A program made the position numbers and the translations under genes. The notes below the pieces were generated by a model. The model had not been told where the DNA came from. It searched no databases and saw nothing but the letters and a program-made list of their open reading frames with translations. A DNA stretch of 64,000 bases from JAPEKQ01 sp964516845 (lineage in GTDB: Bacteria; Joyebacterota; Joyebacteria; Joyebacterales; Joyebacteraceae), in contig CAZEXP010000007.1 of NCBI GenBank assembly GCA_964516845.1, positions 1 to 64,000 of the forward strand. Direction: 5' to 3'. Shown here one piece after another: positions 1 through 8,608 of the stretch. Every line of letters starts with the position of its first letter. The stretch's first letter is position 1.

Positions 1-126
1 ACGCATCCGATCCCGGAGAAGTACCTGAAGCTGCACACGGCTCTCGGGACATGGAAGGCCGAGCGATGGAAGCCGCTCCTGGACCCGACCATGACCGATG
101 AGAAGCTACGCAAGGACTACGACTAG
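1..126 (+). CDS. 3' end of an unidentified gene (partial)
   Basis: Frame 1 is open from the window edge to a TAG at 124-126 and gives 41 C-terminal residues ending KLRKDYD. The stretch is charged and hydrophilic, rich in Lys, Asp and Glu, with several Trp and Pro, and has GC-rich third positions typical of the neighbouring genes. No signal, membrane segment or recognisable motif is visible, so no function is assigned. The next reading frame starts 42 nt downstream behind its own ribosome-binding site. Confidence 0.55.
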   Translation, partial: THPIPEKYLKLHTALGTWKAERWKPLLDPTMTDEKLRKDYD

Positions 127-168
127 CCGCATCCGTCCCGGCAGCTATACAAGCGGGAAGGAGCAACC

Positions 169-384
169 GTGCTGCGTACCATTCTCTTGATCGCTGTTAT
201 GCTGTTTCCTGTCTCGGAGATCGCGCTGGCCGTGTTCAAGCGAGCCAATGCGCGGGCTGCCTCCATGCAGGACAGCGGCTCCGAAGGTTTCCTCTGGGTC
301 GTCATCGCGGCGAGCATCTGCATGGCAGACGAGAGTATCCGCATCGACGAGCTCGAGGTCACAGGCGAGAGGCTCGGTGATTGA
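169..384 (+). pseudogene. truncated isoprenylcysteine carboxylmethyltransferase-like gene
   Basis: A GTG start at 169 lies 6 nt behind a strong ribosome-binding site, GGGAAGGAG (154-162). The first roughly 53 residues contain a hydrophobic segment followed by SEIALAVFKRA and GFLWVVIAAS, which resembles from memory the N-terminus of the ICMT-like membrane methyltransferases (usually about 190-220 aa, with several membrane helices). After ICMA the sequence switches to a hydrophilic tail (DESIRIDELEVTGERLGD) and stops at residue 71, so the membrane core and the C-terminal S-adenosylmethionine-binding part are missing. I read it as a gene cut by a deletion or rearrangement near position 328. A genuine short membrane protein cannot be excluded, because the family assignment rests on the N-terminus only. 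Confidence 0.45.
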
Positions 385-485
385 CCCGGCCGTTTGCCGG
401 TTCGCGACGCCCATTGAGCAAGGGACGCAGCTCTCCCTGTCTCCCCTCATGCACGACTGAATCTCCATCCACTGGAACAAGCGAA

Positions 486-1010
486 ATGACACCAGCGATT
501 CTCAAGGCTGTTCTCGAGGGCTACTCCCTGCCCTGGGACGGCACGCATGGTCTGCGTCACTGGGGACGTGTACTGGAGAACGGCTTGCGACTGGCCGAGA
601 TCACGGGGGCTGATGTTGAGGTCATCCGCCTCTTCTCGGTCTTTCATGACTGCCGGCGCATCAATGAGGGAACTGACCCGGGTCACGGCCATCGTGGCGC
701 GGAGCTTGCAGTACGTCTCTACGGAAGTCGTGCGTTCGCGCTCTCCACGGAGCAGTTCGCACAGCTGTGCTACGCCTGCGAGCGCCACACGGACGGCCTG
801 ACCCGGGCGGATCCGACGGTCCAGACCTGCTGGGACGCCGACCGACTTGATCTCGGCAGGGTGAGCGTCGCGCCCCGTCCCGCGCATTTGTGCACTGCCG
901 CCGCGAGGAACGCCTCCATCATCGAATGGGCCGAGGAGCGTTCACGGAGCGACCATCAGCCATCGGTCGTCGACCGGTGGCTTGCGTGGGCGGAGTCTGC
1001 GCAGAGTTGA
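486..1010 (+). CDS. HD-domain phosphohydrolase-like protein
   Basis: The 174-aa protein has the order of an HD-superfamily metal-dependent phosphohydrolase: a first His in GLRHWGRV (about residues 23-30), the His-Asp pair in VFHDCRR (about 53-59), a downstream His cluster GHGHRG, and a late Asp in CWDADRLDLGRV. These are the residues that bind the divalent metal in HD enzymes acting on nucleotides or other phosphate esters. No signal peptide or membrane segment is seen, so it should be cytoplasmic. The ATG at 486 is chosen because homology begins there; the frame stays open upstream to 381 but that part looks non-coding. The substrate cannot be told from sequence. It sits directly upstream of a large hybrid sensor kinase with a 48-nt gap and may be cotranscribed with it. 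Confidence 0.75.
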   Translation: MTPAILKAVLEGYSLPWDGTHGLRHWGRVLENGLRLAEITGADVEVIRLFSVFHDCRRINEGTDPGHGHRGAELAVRLYGSRAFALSTEQFAQLCYACERHTDGLTRADPTVQTCWDADRLDLGRVSVAPRPAHLCTAAARNASIIEWAEERSRSDHQPSVVDRWLAWAESAQS

Positions 1011-1058
1011 ACCAGCATGCCGTGGTATTCGAGCCACTTGTGTTGAGGAGGGAGCCGG

Positions 1059-4000
1059 ATGAGCGACCACGATTGCGAGACGGGTGGGCGGGACGAGAGC
1101 ATGTCCGAATCCGCCGGCTCGAACTCGGGACACACTTTCCGCGCAGTCATGGACAGCGTGTCGGACGCCATCATCACAACCGACCTCGACTTCGTGATCA
1201 GAAGCTGGAACAAGGCTGCTGAGTCGGTCTACGGCTGGAGCGCGGCCGAAGCCGTCGGTCGTCTCATGACGGACCTGATCCCGACCGAGTACGGCGACCC
1301 GTCGGATGACGTCGTGCGGGAGAGGTTCCAACAGACCGGAGCGTGGGCGGGCCGTGTCCTGCAGACCCGGAGTGACGGAACCCGGGTTCCCATCCATGCC
1401 AGCGTCACCACGGTCGTCGATGAGGCCGGTCGCCCGCTGATGGTCGTAGCCATCAACCGCGACATGACGAAACAGATGCAGACCGAGGACACGCTGCGCG
1501 CGGTACTGGACTCGACGCCGATCCCGGTCGCGGTCGTGGACCTGACCGACAACGAGATCCACTTCTGGAGTCGATCCGCGCACGGCCTCTTCGGGCACAC
1601 GGCTCCCACCGCGTCGGAATGGTACCTGCTTGCCTATCCGGATCCTGAGTATCGACAGCGTGTGCTCGCCCGATGGAAAGCGGCTCTGGATGTGGCTCGT
1701 GAGACCGGTCAACCGGTCAACGCGGGTGAGCACGACATCACCTGCGCTGATGGCTCGGTTCGAACCTGCGAGCTCCATGCTTCGTTCACCAAAGACAATC
1801 TCATCGTCACGTTCACCGACGTCACAGAACGCAACGCCGCCCTTGAGCGTCTGCTGTTGAAGGACCTTGTCTTCGCCTCCACGATATCCGCCAACAGCAT
1901 TGCCGACTCCAGCGGCGTCATCACCGACGCCAATACGGCCTTCCTGGAGTTGTGGGGATACGTCCGGAAGAGCGAAGTGGTCGGCAAGCCGATATCTGAC
2001 TTCGTGGACAGCGAGGAGGACGCGCTGAGGATCGTCGGCGCGCTGGAACAGGATGATGAGTGGAGAGGGCACTACGTCGCCAGGAGGAAGGACGGCACGA
2101 CGTTCGTTGCGTCCTCCCTTTCATCGGTGTTGCGGGATAAGAGCGGGGAACCGGTCGGCTACCAGTCATCAGTCGTGGATGCCACGGCCACATTTGAAGC
2201 GCACCAGGCGCTGAAAGAACAAACGCGACTTCTTGAGAGCTACCTGGACTGCCTCCCGGGGTTGTTCTACGTCTTCGATGAGGAACGTTTCGTCACGTGG
2301 AACAAGGAGTGGACGAGGATCACCGGGTACCGGGACGACGAACTGGCCGGCATGTCCGGTCCGGACTTCTTCCGGGGTGAGGACAAGACGCGCATGATAG
2401 CTGCGATGCACGCGGTCTTCGCCGATGGCTCCGCGGACGTCGAGGCCGAGTTCGTGACGAAGGACGGACGCGCGATTCCTTACTACTTCACCGGACAACG
2501 CAGAGAACTGCAGGGAAAGCAGTACCTTCTCGGCCTGGGCGTGGACATCACCAAGCGCAGGGAGGCCGATGAGGCGCTCCGGGCAAGCGAGGAGAAATAC
2601 CGAACCCTCGCAGAGAACATCGGCATCGGCGTGGCGATGATCAGCCCGGACATGGAGATCCTGACGCTGAACCGTCAGATGCTGGAGTGGTTCCCGGGGG
2701 TCGATGTGTCGGCCAGGCCCGTGTGCCACCGCGCCTTCAACGATCCCCCGGATGAAGAGCCGTGTTCGTACTGCCCCACGATCAAGACCTTACGGGACGG
2801 GCAAACGCACGAATCGACGACGGAGACCCCGAGTCCCGACGGGAATCGACACTTCCGCGTCGTGGCGACACCCGTTCGCGACGCGGACGGCGAAGTCATC
2901 GCCGCCATCGAGATGGTCGAGGATGTCACCGCGCGGACGCTGGCCGAGAAGGAACGCGCGGAGTTGGAGAACCAGTTCCGGCAGTCTCAGAAGATGGAAT
3001 CGGTCGGCCGTCTTGCCGGCGGCGTGGCGCACGATTTCAACAATCTCCTGACGGTGATCCTCAATTGCGCGAGGCTGATCAAGGAGGGCCTCGGTGCCGA
3101 CGATCCGCTGCTCGACGATGTCGAGGAAATCGACGCGGCCGGCAGGCGTGCAGCGGACCTCACGAGACAGCTGCTCACCTTCAGCCGCAAGCAGATCATC
3201 GAGCCGCGGGTGATCAACCTGAACGACGTCGTGACTCGAGCCGAGAAGATGTTGCGTAGAGTCCTCGGTGAGGACATCGAACTCATCGCGGTTCACGAGG
3301 AGGATCTTCGGAACGTCGAGGCCGATCCCGGGCAGATGGACCAGATCCTCGTGAACCTGTCGGTGAATGCGCGGGATGCGATGCAGGACGGTGGCAAGCT
3401 GACGATCGAGACCGCGAACGTGTTCCTCGACGAGGAATACACCGCATCGCATCCGTACACGACACCCGGCGCATATGTGATGCTTGCCGTCAGCGACACC
3501 GGCACCGGCATGGATGCCGAGACGCGGAGCAAGGTCTTTGAGCCCTTCTTCACTACCAAGAACGTGGACCAGGGAACGGGTCTGGGTCTCTCCACCGTGT
3601 ATGGCGTCGTCAAGCAGTCGAACGGTTCGATCGAGGTGTACTCCGAGCTTGGGCACGGCACGACGTTCAAGGTCTATCTGCCGGTCGTCGAGGCGGACGT
3701 GGAAGAAGGGTCGCCGGGGGAAGCCACCGCCCTTCCGCGCGGGCTTGAGACCATCCTGCTGGTCGAGGACGAGCCGGCGGTTCGCAAGGTGGCGGTGCGG
3801 ATCCTGGAGATGGGCGGGTACAAGGTGCTGGAGGCGGCCGGCCCGGGTGAGGCGCTCGCTTTGGCAAGGCAGCACGGGGAGTCCATCGACCTGGTCCTGA
3901 CCGATGTCGTCATGCCCGAAATGAGCGGCCCGGAGTGCTGCGAGCAGCTGAGCAAGATCGTCCCTGACGTGAAGGTCCTCTTCATGTCCGGCTACACAGC

Positions 4001-4211
4001 GGACGCCATCGCCAGGCGGGGCGTCCTCGAGAAGGGAACCAACTTCATCCCGAAGCCTTTCACGGTCGACTCCCTTGCCCGGAAGGTGCGCGAGGTGCTG
4101 GGCTCTGCTGAGACGCGCGAGTCCGCCGAGACGCGCCAGGATGAGGAAGGCTCGCGGTCGCTCAGCATGAGCAGGCGCCCTGGCGGTGCGCTGCGTCGAT
4201 ATCCTGCCTGA
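1059..4211 (+). CDS. multi-PAS hybrid sensor histidine kinase with receiver domain
   Basis: This 1050-aa protein contains five successive PAS-like sensor domains (about residues 23-140, 145-255, 265-385, 390-505 and 510-635). They are followed by a histidine-kinase dimerisation domain with the phospho-accepting His658 in GGVAHDFNN, an HATPase_c domain with G-box motifs DTGTGMD and GTGLGLS, and a C-terminal receiver domain with phospho-acceptor Asp949 in LVLTDVVMPEMSG and the conserved Lys in IPKPF. The fifth PAS carries a Cys motif (VCHRAF ... EPCSYCP) that could bind a metal, a cluster or a redox signal. No membrane segment is seen, so it is a soluble sensor. The ATG is preceded by GAGGAGGGAG. 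No response regulator with an output domain is encoded nearby, so the partner is unknown. The last roughly 30 residues after the receiver are low complexity. Confidence 0.93.
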   Translation: MSDHDCETGGRDESMSESAGSNSGHTFRAVMDSVSDAIITTDLDFVIRSWNKAAESVYGWSAAEAVGRLMTDLIPTEYGDPSDDVVRERFQQTGAWAGRVLQTRSDGTRVPIHASVTTVVDEAGRPLMVVAINRDMTKQMQTEDTLRAVLDSTPIPVAVVDLTDNEIHFWSRSAHGLFGHTAPTASEWYLLAYPDPEYRQRVLARWKAALDVARETGQPVNAGEHDITCADGSVRTCELHASFTKDNLIVTFTDVTERNAALERLLLKDLVFASTISANSIADSSGVITDANTAFLELWGYVRKSEVVGKPISDFVDSEEDALRIVGALEQDDEWRGHYVARRKDGTTFVASSLSSVLRDKSGEPVGYQSSVVDATATFEAHQALKEQTRLLESYLDCLPGLFYVFDEERFVTWNKEWTRITGYRDDELAGMSGPDFFRGEDKTRMIAAMHAVFADGSADVEAEFVTKDGRAIPYYFTGQRRELQGKQYLLGLGVDITKRREADEALRASEEKYRTLAENIGIGVAMISPDMEILTLNRQMLEWFPGVDVSARPVCHRAFNDPPDEEPCSYCPTIKTLRDGQTHESTTETPSPDGNRHFRVVATPVRDADGEVIAAIEMVEDVTARTLAEKERAELENQFRQSQKMESVGRLAGGVAHDFNNLLTVILNCARLIKEGLGADDPLLDDVEEIDAAGRRAADLTRQLLTFSRKQIIEPRVINLNDVVTRAEKMLRRVLGEDIELIAVHEEDLRNVEADPGQMDQILVNLSVNARDAMQDGGKLTIETANVFLDEEYTASHPYTTPGAYVMLAVSDTGTGMDAETRSKVFEPFFTTKNVDQGTGLGLSTVYGVVKQSNGSIEVYSELGHGTTFKVYLPVVEADVEEGSPGEATALPRGLETILLVEDEPAVRKVAVRILEMGGYKVLEAAGPGEALALARQHGESIDLVLTDVVMPEMSGPECCEQLSKIVPDVKVLFMSGYTADAIARRGVLEKGTNFIPKPFTVDSLARKVREVLGSAETRESAETRQDEEGSRSLSMSRRPGGALRRYPA

Positions 4212-4228
4212 ATATCCTAAATCTGTGG

Positions 4229-4234
4229 TATAAT
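4229..4234 (+). promoter_or_regulatory. possible -10 element (TATAAT) ahead of the secreted nuclease
   Basis: A perfect TATAAT stands 115 nt upstream of the endonuclease ATG, in a local AT-rich patch within GC-rich DNA. No good -35 box is found 16-18 nt upstream. The presumed leader contains a 6-bp inverted repeat, AGCGGG/CCCGCT, around 4241-4260. Confidence 0.4.
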
Positions 4235-4348
4235 AGAGGTTAGCGGGTCTACGAGCCCGCTCGAGAGACCTCGACCGACACGAATCACACGCGTGCGGGG
4301 CCCGATGGGTATACGCGCGTCTGAGCGCCACACCGAAAGGGGCGGAAG

Positions 4349-7159
4349 ATGAGGGCAAACACCGTGTCAGCATGGGCACGCGCCGGAGCAACGGGAGTGG
4401 GAGCCGTACTGCGAGCATCAGCGGTCGCGATGCTGGCCGTCATCGTGCTTGCGGGGGGGTACGTGCCTGCTCATGCGCAGACCGCCGTCCTCATCTCGGA
4501 GATGTGCGACCCGCATCAGAACTACCTGACCGACCGTTTCATCGAGATCTACAACGCGGGGCCCAGTGGCGTCGACCTGACCGGATGGACGCTCGTCGCG
4601 GTCGGCAACGCGGGTGACGTCTTCTCGTGGCCGCTCTCGGGAGCGATCCAACCGGACGAGGCGCTCGTGTGCGGCGACGCGACGACCGTCATCGCGTTCC
4701 AGGTCGACTTCCCTGCCGAGGCGTGGTCGAGCAACAACAGCCTGTGGAACGGGAAGGTGGGGGACGGGGCGAAGCTCCTCAACGCCGGCTCGGTCATCGT
4801 CGACTACGCCGTTGTGGATGGGACCGCGTTCGAGAACGAGGACTACGTCCGCAACGAGGACATCGTCGTCCCAAACACGTCCTATACGGCCTCGGAGTGG
4901 ACGGCAACGCCGGTCGAGTATCCGACCGGAGGAACACCGGGAACGCACGTCACGACGATGCAGGCCCCCGGCCCGACGATCGACAACATCGTCACCGATC
5001 CTGTCGCGCCGCTGCCCGGCGAGACGGTCGATGTCGCGGCCGATGTTTCCGACACGACGACCATCACATCGGTCTCGCTGTTCTGGGGGACCTCGCCGCT
5101 CGCGCTGACCACCGAGATCACGATGTCGCTCGTCTCGGGCGACACCTACGAGACCGGCACATCCATCCCTGCGCAGTCCGCCGGGACGACCGTGTACTAC
5201 AAGATCGAGGCGACCAACGATCTGCCCGGCACGAGCATCTCCGATGTCGAGAGCTATGCGCTTCCGTACACGCTGACGATCGCCGAGATCCAGGGTGTGA
5301 GTTCCGTGTCGCCCTACAACGGGTATGACGCCATCACTTCCGGTGTCGTCACCGCGCTGTACGCCTCGTACTTCACGATCCAGGACGGCACCGGGGCGAG
5401 GAGCGGCATGTGGGCGAGAGGGCTCGCGGCGCCAGCCGTCGGTGACACCGTCACCATCAGGGGCACCATCACGGAGACCGACGGCGTGAACACGGGCAAC
5501 ACGTTCCTCGTTGGCGCAGATGTCGTGAGCGCGACATCCGCCGCGGTGATGCCGACCGCCACGCTGATCACGACGGCCGCCCTTTCCTCCGAGGACTATG
5601 AGGGTGTGCTCGTGGTTGTCGACGACGCCGAGTGCACCAATACCACGCTGGGCGATGGGGAGTGGGAGATCAACGACGGGAGCGGTGTCGGAGTCGTGGA
5701 TGATCTGGGCTACGCGTCTTCGCCGACGCTCGGATCGGTCTACGAGATCACCGGTCCGCTTGCCTACCGCGAGGGTGCGTTCAAGCTCGAGCCGCGTGAC
5801 GCCGCCGACATTGTGTGGACCGGTGACGCCGTCCCGCCCGAGCTCTTCCAGGTCTACGCGACCGACGAGACCTCCGTGCTTGTGACCTTCACCGAGGACG
5901 TCGAAGAGACGACCGCGGAGACGACCGGCAACTACACCATCGCCGGCCTGACCGTCGGTGCCGCGTCGCGAGACGCATTGCACCACGATCAGGTCGTGCT
6001 CACCGTGTCCCCGATGTCGGCCACCGACTACACGCTTGTCGTCGACGGCGTCGAGGATCTCTACGGGAATCCGATGGTCAATGTCAGCTACGGATTCGAC
6101 TACGTCGACATCACCGTCCCCGCCGGCTACTACGATAGCGCGATGGGACTGATCGGGGAGCCGCTCCAGGCGGCGCTCCACCTGATCATCGACAACCACA
6201 CGGCGATCGGCTACACGAACACGTGGACCGCCTTCTACAGCACCGACGATAAGCCGAACGGGAAGGTCTGGGATATGTACTCCGACATCCCTGGCGGCAC
6301 GCCGCCGTACGAGTACACGTTCGGCATCGACCAGGGAGGCGTCGGTGGTGTGGAGGGCACCGGGTACAACCGCGAGCACTCGTGGCCGAGCAGCTGGTAC
6401 GGGGGAGAGATTTCCCCGATGTACTCCGACCTGTTCATGGTCTACCCGACCGACAACTACGTGAACAACCAGCGCGGGTCCTATCCGTATGGCGAGGTGG
6501 ACTCGCCGAGCTGGACGTCGCTCAACGGGAGCAAGCTGGGCAACTGCACGTACTCCGGGTACTCCGGTGTCGCGTTCGAGCCGATCGATGCGTACAAGGG
6601 TGACTTCGCTCGGAGCTACTTCTACGTGACCTCGCGCTACTACGGTGAGGATGGATCGTGGCCGGGCAGCGACATGACCGACGGCGCCGAGCTGCTGCCG
6701 TGGGCCGTCAACATGCTGCTTGAGTGGCACCTCGACGATCCGGTGAGCCGCAAGGAGCTCGAGCGCAACGGCACCATCTACACGATGCAGGGGAACCGTA
6801 ACCCGTTCATCGACCGGCCCGAGTTCGCCGAGGCGATGTACGCCACGACCGGCGTGAACGAGCCGGACGAATTCGTGGGACGCCCCTTCATCCTCGATCA
6901 GAACGCGCCGAACCCGTTCAACCCGTCGACCACCGTCGGCTTCTCGCTGGCCACGGCGACGGGCGTTGAACTCTCCGTCTACGATATCACCGGCCGGCTT
7001 GTCGCGACGCTGGCGTCCGGCGAGTTCCCCGCGGGCAGTCACGCCGCGGTCTGGGACGGTCGGGACGACACGGGACGTGAGACCGCATCAGGCATCTACT
7101 TCTACGCCCTGACCGCCGGCGAGACGCAGGAGCGGCGCAAGATGGTGCTGTTGAAGTAG
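4349..7159 (+). CDS. secreted endonuclease I family protein with lamin-tail domain and FlgD-like sorting tail
   Basis: The 936-aa precursor begins with a long signal peptide ending near VPAHAQ. It is followed by a lamin-tail-like domain (about residues 45-160, with FIEIYNAG and LTGWTLV), an Ig/bacterial surface-type region, an OB-fold-like stretch (about 310-490), another Ig-like domain, and an endonuclease I domain (about 590-840). The nuclease signature is visible: NREHSWP with the catalytic His at residue 677, and GNRNPFID at 815-822. The last roughly 85 residues are the FlgD-like tail (NPFNPST ... ITGRLVATL ... WDGRDD ... KMVLLK) used for export and cell-surface sorting in FCB-group bacteria. 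The predicted role is an extracellular DNase for nutrient or biofilm DNA. The start is supported by AAAGGGGCGGAAG before the ATG. The gene is followed by a terminator. Confidence 0.88.
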   Translation: MRANTVSAWARAGATGVGAVLRASAVAMLAVIVLAGGYVPAHAQTAVLISEMCDPHQNYLTDRFIEIYNAGPSGVDLTGWTLVAVGNAGDVFSWPLSGAIQPDEALVCGDATTVIAFQVDFPAEAWSSNNSLWNGKVGDGAKLLNAGSVIVDYAVVDGTAFENEDYVRNEDIVVPNTSYTASEWTATPVEYPTGGTPGTHVTTMQAPGPTIDNIVTDPVAPLPGETVDVAADVSDTTTITSVSLFWGTSPLALTTEITMSLVSGDTYETGTSIPAQSAGTTVYYKIEATNDLPGTSISDVESYALPYTLTIAEIQGVSSVSPYNGYDAITSGVVTALYASYFTIQDGTGARSGMWARGLAAPAVGDTVTIRGTITETDGVNTGNTFLVGADVVSATSAAVMPTATLITTAALSSEDYEGVLVVVDDAECTNTTLGDGEWEINDGSGVGVVDDLGYASSPTLGSVYEITGPLAYREGAFKLEPRDAADIVWTGDAVPPELFQVYATDETSVLVTFTEDVEETTAETTGNYTIAGLTVGAASRDALHHDQVVLTVSPMSATDYTLVVDGVEDLYGNPMVNVSYGFDYVDITVPAGYYDSAMGLIGEPLQAALHLIIDNHTAIGYTNTWTAFYSTDDKPNGKVWDMYSDIPGGTPPYEYTFGIDQGGVGGVEGTGYNREHSWPSSWYGGEISPMYSDLFMVYPTDNYVNNQRGSYPYGEVDSPSWTSLNGSKLGNCTYSGYSGVAFEPIDAYKGDFARSYFYVTSRYYGEDGSWPGSDMTDGAELLPWAVNMLLEWHLDDPVSRKELERNGTIYTMQGNRNPFIDRPEFAEAMYATTGVNEPDEFVGRPFILDQNAPNPFNPSTTVGFSLATATGVELSVYDITGRLVATLASGEFPAGSHAAVWDGRDDTGRETASGIYFYALTAGETQERRKMVLLK

Positions 7160-7190
7160 AGATGTCGCACGTGTGGACCGATTCCTGGGA

Positions 7191-7220
7191 GGGGCCAAAG
7201 GGGTACTTATTGGCCCCTTT
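7191..7220 (+). terminator. terminator after the secreted nuclease
   Basis: GGGGCCAA (7191-7198) pairs with TTGGCCCC (7210-7217) and is followed by TTT. An alternative pairing AAAGGGG/CCCCTTT overlaps it. It lies 31 nt after the nuclease stop codon and before the cold-shock promoter. Confidence 0.65.
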
Positions 7221-7286
7221 CTGGTATCTCCTGGCTGGCGAGGCCTCATCAGTGGCCGTGATGGTGGGAAGAAACGCCGATTGCAC

Positions 7287-7315
7287 TTGACCGGGGGGGC
7301 ACCTGGGACTATACT
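7287..7315 (+). promoter_or_regulatory. sigma-70-type promoter of the first cold-shock gene
   Basis: TTGACC (7287-7292), a 17-nt spacer and TATACT (7310-7315) form a near-consensus promoter. Transcription would start near 7322, giving a leader of about 290 nt. The second cold-shock gene has the same arrangement (TTGCTC, 17 nt, TATACT) at 26664-26692. Confidence 0.8.
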
Positions 7316-7321
7316 TTCAAT

Positions 7322-7610
7322 CAGCAGAGGCGACCACGTCGGTTATGGTGACATACCCGAAAGCTCTTACGAGGGACTTGGCGCAGGAAGCCTGTCCCTT
7401 GTTTTCGTTTCCGGGGAGCCATGAGGCCCCCGGGAACGTACAGAGCCGAAGGAGACCAGATATCGGCGATCGGTGGTGGGAGCCTGCCTGCAGGGGCAAT
7501 TCTGCCCCGTAATGAACGGGGTCGGTAGTCCGGAGAACTCTGGCGCCGACTAGACGATCATCGGGAACAGAGAGACCTCTACCCGGTGAGACCAGGAAAG
7601 GTAGTACACA
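7322..7610 (+). ncRNA. structured cis-regulatory leader of the first cold-shock gene
   Basis: About 290 nt of untranslated leader separate the promoter from the GTG start. Its first 100 nt or so are conserved with the leader of the second cold-shock gene (from 26699). Hairpin 1 (7340-7359) is a TATG/CATA stem with flanking CGG/CCG and a GTGA (GNRA-type) loop. Hairpin 2 (7372-7399) pairs AGGGAC with GTCCCT and an inner GGC with GCC. Further local hairpins follow, for example CCGGGG/CCCCGG around 7411-7434 and GGGGCA/TGCCCC around 7493-7507. ACGTACAGA at 7436-7444 matches nine positions of the E. coli cspA cold box as I remember it, but it is not conserved in the second leader. Such leaders act as temperature-responsive RNAs in known cspA genes; that role here is inference. 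Confidence 0.7.
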
Positions 7611-7826
7611 GTGAGCACGACCGGAACAGTGAAGTGGTTCAATGACAGCAAGGGCTTCGGTTTCATCTCGCTCGAAGATGGTTCGAAGGACGTTTTCGTG
7701 CACTTCTCCGCTATCGCGGGTGGTGACGAGTTCAAGACCCTGAACGAGGGCGACCGCGTGCAGTTCGACGTCGTCGCTGGTGAGAAGGGTCCGGCGGCTG
7801 AGAACGTCACGAAGATCGAGGCGTAA
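7611..7826 (+). CDS. csp: cold-shock domain protein (CspA family)
   Basis: The 71-aa protein is a single cold-shock OB-fold domain with the two nucleic-acid-binding motifs intact: KGFGFI (RNP1, about residues 15-20) and VFVHFS (RNP2, about 30-35). It binds single-stranded RNA or DNA in the cytoplasm and acts as an RNA chaperone. It starts with GTG at 7611 behind AGGAAAGG. Expression should be controlled through the long structured leader upstream, and it is monocistronic, with its own promoter and a strong terminator. A paralogue with the same architecture lies at 26997-27212. Confidence 0.97.
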   Translation: MSTTGTVKWFNDSKGFGFISLEDGSKDVFVHFSAIAGGDEFKTLNEGDRVQFDVVAGEKGPAAENVTKIEA

Positions 7827-7863
7827 TCGGCGACCTTTCGGTCGCAGACCGATAGAACCACGA

Positions 7864-7891
7864 GGGCCGTCCCGCGCAAGCGGGGCGGCCC
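7864..7891. terminator. bidirectional terminator between csp and the wHTH regulator
   Basis: A 12-bp stem GGGCCGTCCCGC / GCGGGGCGGCCC (one G-T pair) with a GCAA loop is followed by TTCGCTTT. It lies between two convergent genes. Confidence 0.8.
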
Positions 7892-7912
7892 TTCGCTTTG
7901 TAGGACCCGTGG

Positions 7913-8476
7913 CTATGGCACCCGCACCATCGCCGCCGTGAACGCGAACGTCTTCTCATTCCCGGGACTGTCGTGCTCACCAATGAACGCGGCGAGCTCG
8001 TCGAGCATCCGCCGCGCCTCCTTCACATCCCATCGAGAGAGCCGAGCCGAGAGCCGCACGAGCATCAGCGAGTCATCCGATGCGCGGCCTTCGCTCTTCG
8101 CAGAGAGCGCCGATGTGACCTCCCGGGTCGCCTGGGCCAGCGTTGCCCTGTGCAGGTCCTCAAGCGCCCGGACGAAGGCCTTTGAGCACTTCGTGCGGTC
8201 GATCAGGATCTGGTCAGCGGTAGTCTCGTAGACCCTCTCCATCTTTGTCCCTGACCGCCGCTCCGCCTTCGCTCTGATCAGCCCCGCGTTGTTCAGTTCG
8301 TGGATGTGGTAGTAGAGCGATGCGGGCGCTCTGCCGAGGGCCGACGCAATCTCCTTGACCGACGCCGATCCGAGCAGAGACATCGTCTGGAGGATCTCCT
8401 GCCGCAAAGGGGTCCTGAGGGCGCGGAGCTGCCTGGGCTCGCGAATCCGCAGAATGCGGGGTTTGCGAGGAGTCAT
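7913..8476 (-). CDS. ArsR-like winged-helix transcriptional regulator
   Basis: The 187-aa protein has an N-terminal winged-helix DNA-binding domain (about residues 15-95: LRTPLRQEILQTM, SVKEIASALGRAPASLYYHI, LNNAGLIRA) of the ArsR/HTH_20 kind. A helical C-terminal half rich in Arg and Ala may serve for dimerisation or ligand binding. There are no Cys/His clusters typical of metal-sensing ArsR proteins, so the signal is unknown. It is transcribed divergently from the aspartyl-protease gene (132 nt between starts) and may control it. The intervening DNA is AT-rich (TCAGTATTAGTATTTCAACG), as expected for a promoter or operator region. Confidence 0.82.
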   Translation of the reverse strand: MTPRKPRILRIREPRQLRALRTPLRQEILQTMSLLGSASVKEIASALGRAPASLYYHIHELNNAGLIRAKAERRSGTKMERVYETTADQILIDRTKCSKAFVRALEDLHRATLAQATREVTSALSAKSEGRASDDSLMLVRLSARLSRWDVKEARRMLDELAAFIGEHDSPGNEKTFAFTAAMVRVP

Positions 8477-8608
8477 GGCTACGATCCTTTCATGTCAGTA
8501 TTAGTATTTCAACGATTATTCTAATAGTGTTGTCTGATGGATGCAAGAGCCAACCGAGGTGGAGGAGGAGCGTGCTGTGATAAGGCGTGCATTGGGAAGG
8601 AGACAGCG

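Noticed and set aside
942..2072. Long minus-strand frame (376 codons) opposite the hybrid kinase
   Set aside because: It is a GC-driven shadow of the kinase gene; its product is low-complexity, His/Arg/Asp-rich, with no ribosome-binding site or motif.
4418..7042. Minus-strand frame of 874 codons across the secreted nuclease gene
   Set aside because: It is a shadow frame typical of high-GC genes; the plus strand encodes a clear multidomain nuclease.
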